Assembly (NCBI GenBank): GCA_902523635.1
Contig: CABZAE010000002.1
Span: 62,001 to 126,000, forward strand
Direction of reading: 5' to 3'
Source: an uncultured Bacteroidota bacterium
Lineage (GTDB): Bacteria > Bacteroidota > Bacteroidia > Flavobacteriales > Flavobacteriaceae
Length of the DNA stretch: 64,000 nucleotides
The position numbers and the translations under genes are program-made. Position 1 is the first letter of the stretch; each line of letters begins with the position of its first letter. The notes beneath the pieces were generated by a model that ran no database searches, was not told where the DNA came from, and worked only from the letters and a program-made list of their open reading frames with translations. This document shows positions 1 to 7,461 of the stretch, piece after piece.

Positions 1-387
1 GTGAATTAATGTAGTAGCAAGCTTTCCATCCAAATTGTATATTTTTCCAAGAACTGTTGCAATTGATTTCCCTTTCTTTAATATTTCTGCTGTTGCGATA
101 ACTCTACCCTTGAAAAGTGGTCTGTGATGAATACTATGTAGATTTGTTGAATTAGGATATATACTTCCTTCACTTTCGAAGATTATTAGAAGACTGGTAA
201 CATCGTCAAGCATAGAATTCATCATTCCGCCCTGAACAGAACCACCAGGATTTAAAGTTTGTTTAGGAAATTCACCTTCCAATTTCAAAAATCCGTTCTT
301 ATATTCCAAAAATTTAAATCCAAATAACTTTCCAGTTCCTCCATTGTTCTTGTGAAAATCTAATATTTGTTCAAAAAGTTTATTCAT
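1..387 (-). CDS. PaaI-family hotdog thioesterase (3'-truncated by window edge)
   Basis: Partial gene: 129 codons are visible from the ATG at 387 and the frame runs open off the left edge. The hotdog-fold signature of PaaI-type acyl-CoA thioesterases is visible: GGSVQGGMMNSMLDD at residues 48-62, followed by the HHRPLFKGRVIATAEI strand region near residue 88. These enzymes hydrolyse acyl- or aryl-CoA thioesters in the cytoplasm; the substrate here cannot be told. A -7 promoter box (TAATTTTG on this strand, 447-440) lies about 50 bases upstream, divergent from the photolyase-like gene. Family call is firm, specificity unknown. Confidence 0.85.
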   Translation of the reverse strand, partial: MNKLFEQILDFHKNNGGTGKLFGFKFLEYKNGFLKLEGEFPKQTLNPGGSVQGGMMNSMLDDVTSLLIIFESEGSIYPNSTNLHSIHHRPLFKGRVIATAEILKKGKSIATVLGKIYNLDGKLATTLIH

Positions 388-439
388 TTTTTAATGACTA
401 CTTAAAACTCCTAAAAAGTTATTTTTTTAATACTTATTA

Positions 440-447
440 CAAAATTA
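440..447 (-). promoter_or_regulatory. Putative -7 box for the thioesterase gene
   Basis: Reads TAATTTTG on the minus strand, an exact match to the Bacteroidota -7 consensus TAnnTTTG. It would give a leader of about 45-50 bases before the ATG at 387. No matching -33 TTG at the usual distance. Confidence 0.4.
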
Positions 448-479
448 AAAAGTCCATATAAATTAGAGGTTTTTTATTT

Positions 480-487
480 TAAATTTG
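480..487 (+). promoter_or_regulatory. Putative -7 box, near-leaderless start of the photolyase-like gene
   Basis: TAAATTTG matches the Bacteroidota -7 consensus exactly. It ends 2 bases before the ATG at 490 and 5 bases before the second ATG at 493. If transcription begins about five bases after the box, the mRNA starts at or next to the second ATG, so 493 is the preferred start. Confidence 0.45.
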
Positions 488-492
488 TTATG

Positions 493-1581
493 ATGATTAC
501 CACAAATTTTGAGGATATTTTAAAAAAAATAGAATCTGTAGACCCAGTAGAATACAGTTACAATAGAAATTATGTAGATGGATCAGTAAGTAGATTGTCT
601 CCTTACATATCAAGAGGGGTAATTTCTACGCGCTTTGTTTATGAAAAATTAATCTCAAAAGGTTATGATTTTGTTAAGATTGAAAAATTCATACAAGAAT
701 TGTGTTGGAGAGACTATTGGCAATTAATTTGGGTTGAAAAGGGAGATCAGATTAATAAGGATTTGAAACAAGACCAAACAAATGTAGAAAATTATAAGAT
801 GCCTCTTTCGATACTTAATGCTAAAACAGGTGTTGATGCTATAGATCAATCGATAGATGAACTCTATGAAACAGGTTACATGCATAATCATCTTAGAATG
901 TATGTGTCGTCTGTGACTTGTAACATTGGTCGTAGTCATTGGAAAAATCCTGCAAAGTGGATGTATTATTATTTACTTGATGCTGATTGGGCATCGAATG
1001 CATTAAGTTGGCAATGGGTTGCTGGAAGTAACAGTAACAGGAAATATTATGCTAACCAAGAAAACATCAATAAATTTTGTTACACAAAACAAAAAAACAC
1101 TTTTTTGGATATTGAATATTCTGAATTTGAAAACATGAAAATACCAAAATCTTTACATGAAACTATTGAATTCAGCTCATCAACAGTACTACCAAAAAAT
1201 AAATCTTTCGATTTGGATGTTAAGCTTCCAACATTGGTTTATAATTTTTACAATTTAGATCCACTTTGGAGAAAAGATTTGAATTCAAATAGAATATTAC
1301 TATTAGAACCTGATATTTTTAAAAAGTATCCTGTATCGAGTAAAACAATAGAATTTGTTGTTGAACTATCCAAAAACATATCCAATATTCAGGTTTATAC
1401 TGGTTCTTTTGCTGAACTTAAAAACGAATTCAAACTAAATAATATAATTTTTAAGGAACATCCACTGAACAAACACTATGAGGGAGTGAAAGATGAAAGA
1501 GAATGGATGTTTTACACTGACAATATGAAATCTTTTTTTAATTATTGGAAGAAATGCAGAAAATTTCTGTTGAGTAATTAA
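493..1581 (+). CDS. Cryptochrome/photolyase-family FAD-binding protein with rearranged domain order
   Basis: Residues about 30-210 match the FAD-binding domain of photolyases and cryptochromes: SRLSPYISRGVIS near the start, ELCWRDYW, TGYMHNHLRMY, and DADWASNALSWQW, the FAD and substrate-cleft core. The usual N-terminal alpha/beta antenna domain is missing: the FAD domain begins at the N-terminus. After it, residues about 245-355 form an alpha/beta-looking stretch (PTLVYNFYNLDPLW, RILLLEPDIFKKYP, IQVYTGSFAEL, EHPLN.HYEG) that could be the Rossmann-like domain moved to the C-terminus. Likely role is light-dependent DNA repair or blue-light sensing. The second ATG (493) is preferred over 490 because of promoter spacing. 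Family certain; activity and the swap are inference. Confidence 0.8.
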   Translation: MITTNFEDILKKIESVDPVEYSYNRNYVDGSVSRLSPYISRGVISTRFVYEKLISKGYDFVKIEKFIQELCWRDYWQLIWVEKGDQINKDLKQDQTNVENYKMPLSILNAKTGVDAIDQSIDELYETGYMHNHLRMYVSSVTCNIGRSHWKNPAKWMYYYLLDADWASNALSWQWVAGSNSNRKYYANQENINKFCYTKQKNTFLDIEYSEFENMKIPKSLHETIEFSSSTVLPKNKSFDLDVKLPTLVYNFYNLDPLWRKDLNSNRILLLEPDIFKKYPVSSKTIEFVVELSKNISNIQVYTGSFAELKNEFKLNNIIFKEHPLNKHYEGVKDEREWMFYTDNMKSFFNYWKKCRKFLLSN

Positions 1582-1673
1582 TTTCTTCCCCAAGTTTCTA
1601 GAAAGAAAATTCCAACTGCTAGCTCTGCCCACAATTGATAAAAATAAAAAACAACAAGATAATTACAGTTTTT

Positions 1674-1805
1674 TTATTTAATTTTTTCTTCTATTTTATC
1701 TAGTTTTTTTTCAATAGTTTCTAATCTTTTTAAAATTAGATTAAAGTAGTTTTTAGCTTCAGTTGGACAATTTTCTTTAAAATGTGATAGATCAAAAAAT
1801 TTCAT
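1674..1805 (-). CDS. Small coiled-coil ORF, 43 aa, unknown
   Basis: Starts at ATG 1805 (MKFFDLSHF) and ends with a strongly charged heptad-like helix (RLETIEKKLDKIEEKIK). It fills most of the gap between the photolyase-like gene and the MFS gene, on the opposite strand. No family is recognised. A short coiled-coil peptide is plausible, but chance lysine/glutamate-rich ORFs are common in such AT-rich DNA, so support is weak. Confidence 0.35.
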   Translation of the reverse strand: MKFFDLSHFKENCPTEAKNYFNLILKRLETIEKKLDKIEEKIK

Positions 1806-1818
1806 AATTAATTTTAAC

Positions 1819-3156
1819 TTGATTAATAATTTAAAGTGTATTCTTTTTAATAACTTACTAAAATTAAAAAGATTTTTTAGAGATCGATTGAAAAAAGAAG
1901 ATAATAGTAGAGGTAGTTTTTTGGTTATTATATTGTTAATTCTCTCAGGTGAATTAGTTTTTATGCTTCCTTATGTTTTGGCTAGGATTTTTCGACCTAC
2001 CTATCTCGAAGTATTTGATTTAACAAATTTAGAACTAGGAAGTTTGTTCTCAATTTATGGCATTGTTGCGTTGCTTTCTTATGTTTATGGCGGAGTATTA
2101 TCTGATAAGTATGAACCAAAAAAACTAATATCATTATCACTTATATTCACTTCTTTTGGGGGGCTAGTTATGGCAACATATCCCCCATACTTATTAATGC
2201 AGATTCTTTATGGTTATTGGGGTTTTACCACTGTTTTTCTTTTCTGGGGAGCAATGATCAAAGCAACTAGAGTATGGGGAGGTAATGAAAGTCAAGGACT
2301 GGCTTTTGGTCTTCTCGATGGAGGGAGAGGTTTAGTTGCAGCATCATTTGGAACTATAGGTGTCATAATTTTTTCTTTTTTTCTTTCTTCTGATATAAAA
2401 ATTTCAACTTTAATTGAGAGAAGGGAGTCATTCAGATACGTAATAATTTTTTCTTCTTTGATGGTTTTTATAACAGGTTTAATGGTACATTTTTTCATGG
2501 ATTCAAATAAATCAAAAGAGAAAATTTCATCTGAAAATAAAAATTCAATATCACAAATTAAAGAAGTATTAAAAATTAAATCTGTTTGGCTCATAATGTT
2601 GATTATCATTTCAGCTTACATGGGCTACAAGGTAACAGACGTATATTCTTTGTATGCTTCGGATGTGATGAATTTTGATCAGATCGAATCTGCTAATGTT
2701 GGTTCAATTCAACTCTACTTAAGACCAATTACATGTTTCATTATTTCTGCTATTGTACTCAAATCAAGATATATTGATTTTATTATTATTGGATTTATGA
2801 CTATGCTTTTGGGTTCTATTCTGTTTGCATCGGGTCTGATAAAGATTGATATGAACTTGATTTTTTATTTTTCATTATTCATAGTTGCAACAGGTACCTA
2901 TGCAATTAGAGCTTTATATTTTTCAATCATGCAAGAAGGAAAAATCCCTTTGATTTACACAGGAACTGCTGTTGGGTTAATTTCTGTAATTGGTTATACC
3001 CCCGATATTTTTGCTACACCAATATTTGGCTACTTGCTGGATACATATCCAGGTATTAGAGGACATCAATTGGTTTTTTTAATATTAGTTTTTTTTTCAA
3101 TTATAGGCCTAATTTCATCAATTAAGTTCAAGAGACTAAAAAAATCAATAAATTAG
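1819..3156 (+). CDS. MFS transporter
   Basis: 445 residues with about twelve hydrophobic segments. Cytoplasmic loop 2-3 carries the MFS-type motif GGVLSDKYEPKK near residue 93, and a long charged central loop (about residues 225-255) separates two six-helix halves. It is an inner-membrane secondary transporter; the substrate cannot be inferred. The frame starts with TTG at 1819; no ATG gives a better N-terminus before the first helix, so the start is uncertain. The exported NTF2-like gene follows after 26 bases in the same direction and may be cotranscribed. Confidence 0.85.
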   Translation: MINNLKCILFNNLLKLKRFFRDRLKKEDNSRGSFLVIILLILSGELVFMLPYVLARIFRPTYLEVFDLTNLELGSLFSIYGIVALLSYVYGGVLSDKYEPKKLISLSLIFTSFGGLVMATYPPYLLMQILYGYWGFTTVFLFWGAMIKATRVWGGNESQGLAFGLLDGGRGLVAASFGTIGVIIFSFFLSSDIKISTLIERRESFRYVIIFSSLMVFITGLMVHFFMDSNKSKEKISSENKNSISQIKEVLKIKSVWLIMLIIISAYMGYKVTDVYSLYASDVMNFDQIESANVGSIQLYLRPITCFIISAIVLKSRYIDFIIIGFMTMLLGSILFASGLIKIDMNLIFYFSLFIVATGTYAIRALYFSIMQEGKIPLIYTGTAVGLISVIGYTPDIFATPIFGYLLDTYPGIRGHQLVFLILVFFSIIGLISSIKFKRLKKSIN

Positions 3157-3182
3157 TTTCATATATATTTAAATAACTCAAA

Positions 3183-3728
3183 ATGATTAAACTTAGATCT
3201 TTTTCTTTAACAATACTTTTTATTCCATTTGTTTTTTGTGGTCAAAACCAACAAACAGGCAAAGAGAATGGACTTGGAAAATTGTTCAAAAAGATTGTTG
3301 ACAATATTGAAAATTTAGATTCAAAAGCCTCAAAGACTGAAAAAATAGCTGAAAACAATGAAAAAACTATAGTTGGTTTGTGGAAAAATTACAGTAAGTC
3401 TTTTGAGTATAAAGACTACGATCAATTGGCCTCATATTTTAATTATCCTGTTGTTTTAAGTTTTTCTAATGATCCTGTCCTAGCGGACAACAAGGAAAGC
3501 CTAATTCAATATTATAAAAGAATTAGAGAAGACCAAATACAGAGTGGTTACAAATATTCACTGATGGATTCATATGAGTTTCATGAATTGTCTGATGGAA
3601 TATGCGTATTGAAAGTTATATACAGTCGTTTTGATAATAGTTATAACAAAATATATACTGGATCAGGGCTGTATTACTACATAAAAATATCAGGAGTTTG
3701 GAAACTTTACGCATTTGATTCTCTGTAA
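3183..3728 (+). CDS. Exported NTF2/SnoaL-like protein
   Basis: 181 residues. Residues 1-20 form a signal peptide ending ...FVFCG, where Cys19 could be lipidated although the lipobox is imperfect. Residues about 65-180 resemble the NTF2-like (SnoaL/DUF4440) cone fold: LWKNYSKSFEYKDYDQLASYF helix, a middle strand region and a C-terminal SGLYYYIKISGVWKLYAFDS hairpin. Such domains bind small ligands or are enzymatically diverse; no catalytic residues can be assigned. A second exported NTF2-like gene lies at 4760, on the other side of two minus-strand genes. Function unknown. Confidence 0.7.
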   Translation: MIKLRSFSLTILFIPFVFCGQNQQTGKENGLGKLFKKIVDNIENLDSKASKTEKIAENNEKTIVGLWKNYSKSFEYKDYDQLASYFNYPVVLSFSNDPVLADNKESLIQYYKRIREDQIQSGYKYSLMDSYEFHELSDGICVLKVIYSRFDNSYNKIYTGSGLYYYIKISGVWKLYAFDSL

Positions 3729-3739
3729 AAGAAAACTAA

Positions 3740-4204
3740 TTATCGTCTTACATATCCTCCTATTGATTCCCTATATTCAATCTGAAAGCCATTTTCTAGA
3801 GCAAATTTTTTAAATTCTTTAGAGGCATTTCCGATTGTTATGAATGATTCTATTTCAAATATTTCAAAGAATTTTTCAAAGTTTGGTCCATTTATGAAGT
3901 CAATACCATGTTGAATCCCATCTTGACTGTTGTTGTATCTTTCAATTAAAGTTACTTTTTTTCCATCTTCAGAAATGTAATACCCGTAAACTGTTGAAGG
4001 TTCTCTTTCAACAATAAAATCAGAGAGATACTGTGTAAAGTTTTCTACATCTTCCTTTGGGTTTTCTTTTGTATTTAGCTCTAATATAAATGTAATTTCA
4101 TCTGAATCTGAATTCTTCAAAACTTTCAATTCATTGCTAGATTGATTTTCACTTTGACAGCTTACTATAAATATTAATATAAAAATTTTTAAGATTGTTT
4201 TCAT
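3740..4204 (-). CDS. Lipoprotein with ABM-like dimeric alpha/beta-barrel domain
   Basis: 154 residues. The N-terminus (KIFILIFIVSC) is a lipoprotein signal with the lipidated cysteine at 16. Residues about 40-125 read as a monooxygenase-like ABM domain: an FILELNTKENP strand, an ENFTQYLSDFIVEREPST helix, YGYYISEDGKKVTLIERYNN and a GPNFEKFFEIFE helix. ABM domains usually act as small oxygenases or ligand binders in the cytoplasm; an envelope-anchored form is less common. Preferred call is family-level only, and the activity is unknown. It converges on the NTF2-like gene at 3183. Confidence 0.65.
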   Translation of the reverse strand: MKTILKIFILIFIVSCQSENQSSNELKVLKNSDSDEITFILELNTKENPKEDVENFTQYLSDFIVEREPSTVYGYYISEDGKKVTLIERYNNSQDGIQHGIDFINGPNFEKFFEIFEIESFITIGNASKEFKKFALENGFQIEYRESIGGYVRR

Positions 4205-4241
4205 TTTTAGTTTTTTGGTTATTAATTTATTTTGATGAATT

Positions 4242-4661
4242 TTAATGACAACTTTGATTGTATTTTTTTAATCTCCAATAGTTGTAGGGTAGTGGTGTTA
4301 TAAATCCAGCAATTAGCATTATCGGAACAACCCAAAAGTTTAAAATAGCTCCTCCCGTTAAAACAAAATCTGTAAGATTCATTGAAATTTCCATAGCTAA
4401 CATCGATATAAAACTCATTCCCAAAGCTGTTTTCAGAGCACTATATAAATCCATCTGTTTTATTAATATTATTGTTTCTAGTAAGATTGATGTCAAAAGA
4501 CCATTAACAATTGCTAGGCTCATAATCTGAAAGGTGCTCCATTCATGAACAATATTTTGAAAGTATAGTATTGTTCCGAAATCTCCAATTGAACATCCAA
4601 TCAAGCACCAAAGAGTGTTTATTCGTGCTTTTTTCCAGGTATGTTGGCATTTCCAGTTCAA
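4242..4661 (-). CDS. DUF4396 membrane protein
   Basis: 139 residues with about four membrane helices. The N-terminal pattern C-Q-H...WKKARINTLWCLIGCSIGDFG fits the DUF4396 family, whose hallmark is a Cys/His-containing first helix followed by a GC..GD motif. Function of the family is unknown; the conserved Cys/His suggest metal or redox chemistry in the membrane. The open frame starts with TTG at 4661 with no suitable in-frame ATG nearby. It lies 37 bases downstream of the ABM-like lipoprotein gene on the same strand but is transcribed first. Confidence 0.65.
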   Translation of the reverse strand: MNWKCQHTWKKARINTLWCLIGCSIGDFGTILYFQNIVHEWSTFQIMSLAIVNGLLTSILLETIILIKQMDLYSALKTALGMSFISMLAMEISMNLTDFVLTGGAILNFWVVPIMLIAGFITPLPYNYWRLKKYNQSCH

Positions 4662-4759
4662 ATCAGTTTTTATTCATCTATAAATTATGGATAAATATAT
4701 CTAATTAATTTTTTTCAAAAATATTTAATGGCTAAATTTAAATAACTAAAATTAAACTA

Positions 4760-5275
4760 ATGAAACATATTACATACACACTTTTAAGTCTGATTTTTTT
4801 CATTTCATGTCAAACTGCGGTCCAAAGTGATTGCGAGGAAAAATCCAATGGATTTGTTCAAAGAACTGGACAAACTATCTCAATTGGTAGTGATGAATCG
4901 GTTGATGTTGTGAAAAAAATAGATAATGCTTGGATAAATCGTGACTATGAGACACTTAAATCATTAATATCTTCTGATGCAACTTTATATCATGATGATG
5001 GTAGGGTTTCAAATGGTCCGGAGGAATTTACTAAAGCAATTGAAGATGATTACATAAAAAATACTGAAGAGGGAAAAGAATGGTCTTGGGTTATGGATTT
5101 TGCTTTTTCCATTAAAGTTTCAAAGTCTGATGATCCAAATGAATGGAACGATGATGGGGAGTGGGTGAATGCTCGATTTACCTCTGTATCCGATGAAATT
5201 TATGAGGAGTGGTATTACATAGTAGATGGAAAGTTACAATGGTGGGGATCTGCAAAAAGAGGATTGTACCAATAA
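4760..5275 (+). CDS. NTF2-like lipoprotein
   Basis: 171 residues. The lipoprotein signal ends LIFFISC with lipidated Cys17. Residues about 45-168 fit an NTF2/DUF4440-like domain: VVKKIDNAWINRDYETLKSLIS opening helix, DATLYHDDGR, and a final EEWYYIVDGKLQWWGSAKR strand pair rich in Trp/Tyr. DUF4440-type proteins often have unknown ligands. The gene is followed by a DUF6090-like membrane protein 31 bases downstream in the same direction. Exported location is well supported; function unknown. Confidence 0.75.
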   Translation: MKHITYTLLSLIFFISCQTAVQSDCEEKSNGFVQRTGQTISIGSDESVDVVKKIDNAWINRDYETLKSLISSDATLYHDDGRVSNGPEEFTKAIEDDYIKNTEEGKEWSWVMDFAFSIKVSKSDDPNEWNDDGEWVNARFTSVSDEIYEEWYYIVDGKLQWWGSAKRGLYQ

Positions 5276-5306
5276 AATTAGTTAGAAGGCTTTCATTTTT
5301 TATGTT

Positions 5307-6056
5307 TTGAATAAAAAAGAACTTTTTTTTAAGTATTCTTTGGAATTCGTAGTGATTGTTATTGGAATATTAATTTCCTTCTATATTCAAAGACTTTCTG
5401 ATGAAAAAAGACAATTAAGGGAAATTAATGAATCAATAGCTACTCTATCCTATGAGATTCAAACGAACATTAACTATTGTGATGAGCATTTGAAACAATT
5501 GCAGAATATGCAGATTGTTAATGATAGTGTTTTAAAAAATTTTGAAACTCTCAACAAGGACAGCTTAATCAACTGGCATAATAAGCATCCTTTTGGCCAT
5601 AGTTATTTGGAGGATGGTAAACTCAGATATTGGACAGATGAATCTGATTACGACAACCTATTTCTATGGATGATAACATGGTGGAATACTTTTGCGCAAA
5701 ATGAAATTTATTTTAAATCACTGATTTCATCAGGACTTTTATTAAATATTGAAGATGCGTCTATTCGAGAGGATATTGAATCGGTTTACGTTACCAAAAA
5801 AAAACGTGTTGAGGTCAATGAAGGCTTATTAAAAGCTAATTCTGATAAGATTTTCCTGTGGGTTGAGCAGCAAAGAGATAATTCCAAAATAACTATATCA
5901 AGAGACGAAATATTTAAAAATATGAAAAATCTTAAGCTAAAAAATTTAATTGAAGATCGATCCTTTAGAATTGAATTGAGAATTATGAGTTTAAAAAACT
6001 ACTTATCATCCCTTAGATCTCTTAAAACAAAATTAGAGACTAAGTTTAGTGTATAA
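5307..6056 (+). CDS. DUF6090-like single-pass membrane protein
   Basis: 249 residues. Residues 8-28 form one transmembrane helix (EFVVIVIGILISFYIQ) followed by a long, mostly helical, charged domain with coiled-coil character (DEKRQLREINESIATLSYEIQTNINYC). This layout matches the flavobacterial DUF6090-type family, whose members share a VGILIA-like helix just before an NxW or equivalent segment. Function is unknown. The frame opens with TTG at 5307; an ATG at 5302 is out of frame and stops after two codons. A paralogue lies at 9892, beyond the two minus-strand enzymes. Confidence 0.6.
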   Translation: MNKKELFFKYSLEFVVIVIGILISFYIQRLSDEKRQLREINESIATLSYEIQTNINYCDEHLKQLQNMQIVNDSVLKNFETLNKDSLINWHNKHPFGHSYLEDGKLRYWTDESDYDNLFLWMITWWNTFAQNEIYFKSLISSGLLLNIEDASIREDIESVYVTKKKRVEVNEGLLKANSDKIFLWVEQQRDNSKITISRDEIFKNMKNLKLKNLIEDRSFRIELRIMSLKNYLSSLRSLKTKLETKFSV

Positions 6057-6061
6057 AAAAA

Positions 6062-7399
6062 TTAATTTGAAAGTTTATTTGATTTTTCAATGGGTATGTA
6101 CCATTTATTTCCAGTCTTATCGATTCCTCCATTTAGTTGAGACTGAACGATCTTGTCAATAATATGAACCCCCTGGATTGACATATTTTCAAATGTATCA
6201 ATTCCATCATTGGGGAAATTTTGTCTTGTTCTGTGAATATTGTAAGTGTTTGAAAATTTTCTATTAAAAATTTGTTCAATTTTTTCTTTACCTAGTAAAA
6301 ATCCAATAAGACCGCCCCAAGTTGAAGTTGGATTATCTGAGTCCCAACCGCATAGCGTACCAATTTTAATTGTCTCTTTGTAATCACCTTCACCATAAAA
6401 TAAACTTACTAAACTTGCTGCAAAATTAATTCCAGCTGCAAAACAAGCATTACATCCTAAATTTTTTGAGGTCATATCGTATCCATCTTTCTCATTAACT
6501 TGATATCTGTAATAAACCGAATCTCGTGCCTGTTCCCATGGAATATTTGAATGGTATTTTCCCTTAACATAATCATACATTTTGGAGGCGTAAGAATCTT
6601 CTGGAAGAACAAACCTAGATTTTTCTGCTAACCACATTATTTGATCCTTCATACTCTGGCTTTGATCAACAGTTGATGCCAATGAGTGCATCGTAACATA
6701 AAATTCAGAAATCCATGCAGCATTTTCTCTTGCTGTTGTTCTGATTGGTAAATGGGATAACTTTAGAGCATAATCCTCTCTTCCTGGAGCAAATAAGCCA
6801 AATATTTCTGTTGTTAATTGTGCATCAATCATTTCATAGAATTCGTTTAGCTCTTTGCTTCCAGTATCGGGGGGAAAAACTTCATCTTTCATCAGATCGA
6901 AAGCTCTTTGATTTGATACCCATAAGAAATTTTCTTCATCTTTTTTTATATGTTTCAACCAACCATTCCTAATCCTTTCAGCTGATAAAATATCATGATC
7001 CTGTGACATTAGATGTTGATACATGTACTCAATATCAGTATCGTCATCTGATCCCCATATTTCATCAGGACTTTTTAAAACAAAATCAATTCTTTTTTCT
7101 GTTCTAGTTGATAGTCCGCCCCAATCGTTTCTTGTGTAAAAATCTCCTGAATTAGAATCGCCTACATTACCGATCTTATCCATTTCGGTTGAAAGACCAG
7201 TCCAATTTGCGATACATTGACCTAGCCAAAATCCATATAGTTTTTCATAATATTCAGATCTAGATAAAACTAAATCAGAATCTTTCGCTACATATTTTAC
7301 ATGTGTAAAGTCATCTGCAAATGGTATAATTTGATCTTTTTTCTCGATTAATGAACATGAATAGAGGAAAATAAAAAAAAATAAAAAATATTGTTTCAT
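6062..7399 (-). CDS. Exported ADP-ribosylglycohydrolase-family lipoprotein
   Basis: 445 residues from the ATG at 7399, chosen over 7417 because it gives a clean lipoprotein signal (FFFIFLYSC, Cys15). The body fits the ADP-ribosylglycohydrolase (ARH/DraG) fold: EKLYGFWLGQCIANWTGL opening helix, first metal site DDDTD at residues 118-122, and a second metal site CGWDSDNPTSTWGGLIG about 60 residues before the end. Family enzymes use two Mg2+ or Mn2+ ions to remove ADP-ribose or cleave related N-glycosides. Secretion to the envelope is unexpected for a protein acting on intracellular ADP-ribose, so the substrate may be a nucleoside or glycan. Next to DPP IV on the same strand. Confidence 0.8.
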   Translation of the reverse strand: MKQYFLFFFIFLYSCSLIEKKDQIIPFADDFTHVKYVAKDSDLVLSRSEYYEKLYGFWLGQCIANWTGLSTEMDKIGNVGDSNSGDFYTRNDWGGLSTRTEKRIDFVLKSPDEIWGSDDDTDIEYMYQHLMSQDHDILSAERIRNGWLKHIKKDEENFLWVSNQRAFDLMKDEVFPPDTGSKELNEFYEMIDAQLTTEIFGLFAPGREDYALKLSHLPIRTTARENAAWISEFYVTMHSLASTVDQSQSMKDQIMWLAEKSRFVLPEDSYASKMYDYVKGKYHSNIPWEQARDSVYYRYQVNEKDGYDMTSKNLGCNACFAAGINFAASLVSLFYGEGDYKETIKIGTLCGWDSDNPTSTWGGLIGFLLGKEKIEQIFNRKFSNTYNIHRTRQNFPNDGIDTFENMSIQGVHIIDKIVQSQLNGGIDKTGNKWYIPIEKSNKLSN

Positions 7400-7461
7400 T
7401 GAAGACCTATTGGGCATAAATTTATAAATAAACTTTCAGTTACATAATTTTTTAATTTATT

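Noticed and set aside
1590-1672. Minus-strand stretch reading KKTVIILLFFIFINCGQS in one frame and LAVGIFFLETWGRN in another, like a broken lipoprotein or small membrane protein.
   Set aside because: No start codon in the first frame, two frames needed, and no recognised homologue. It may be a decayed gene fragment, but chance reading of AT-rich DNA explains it as well.
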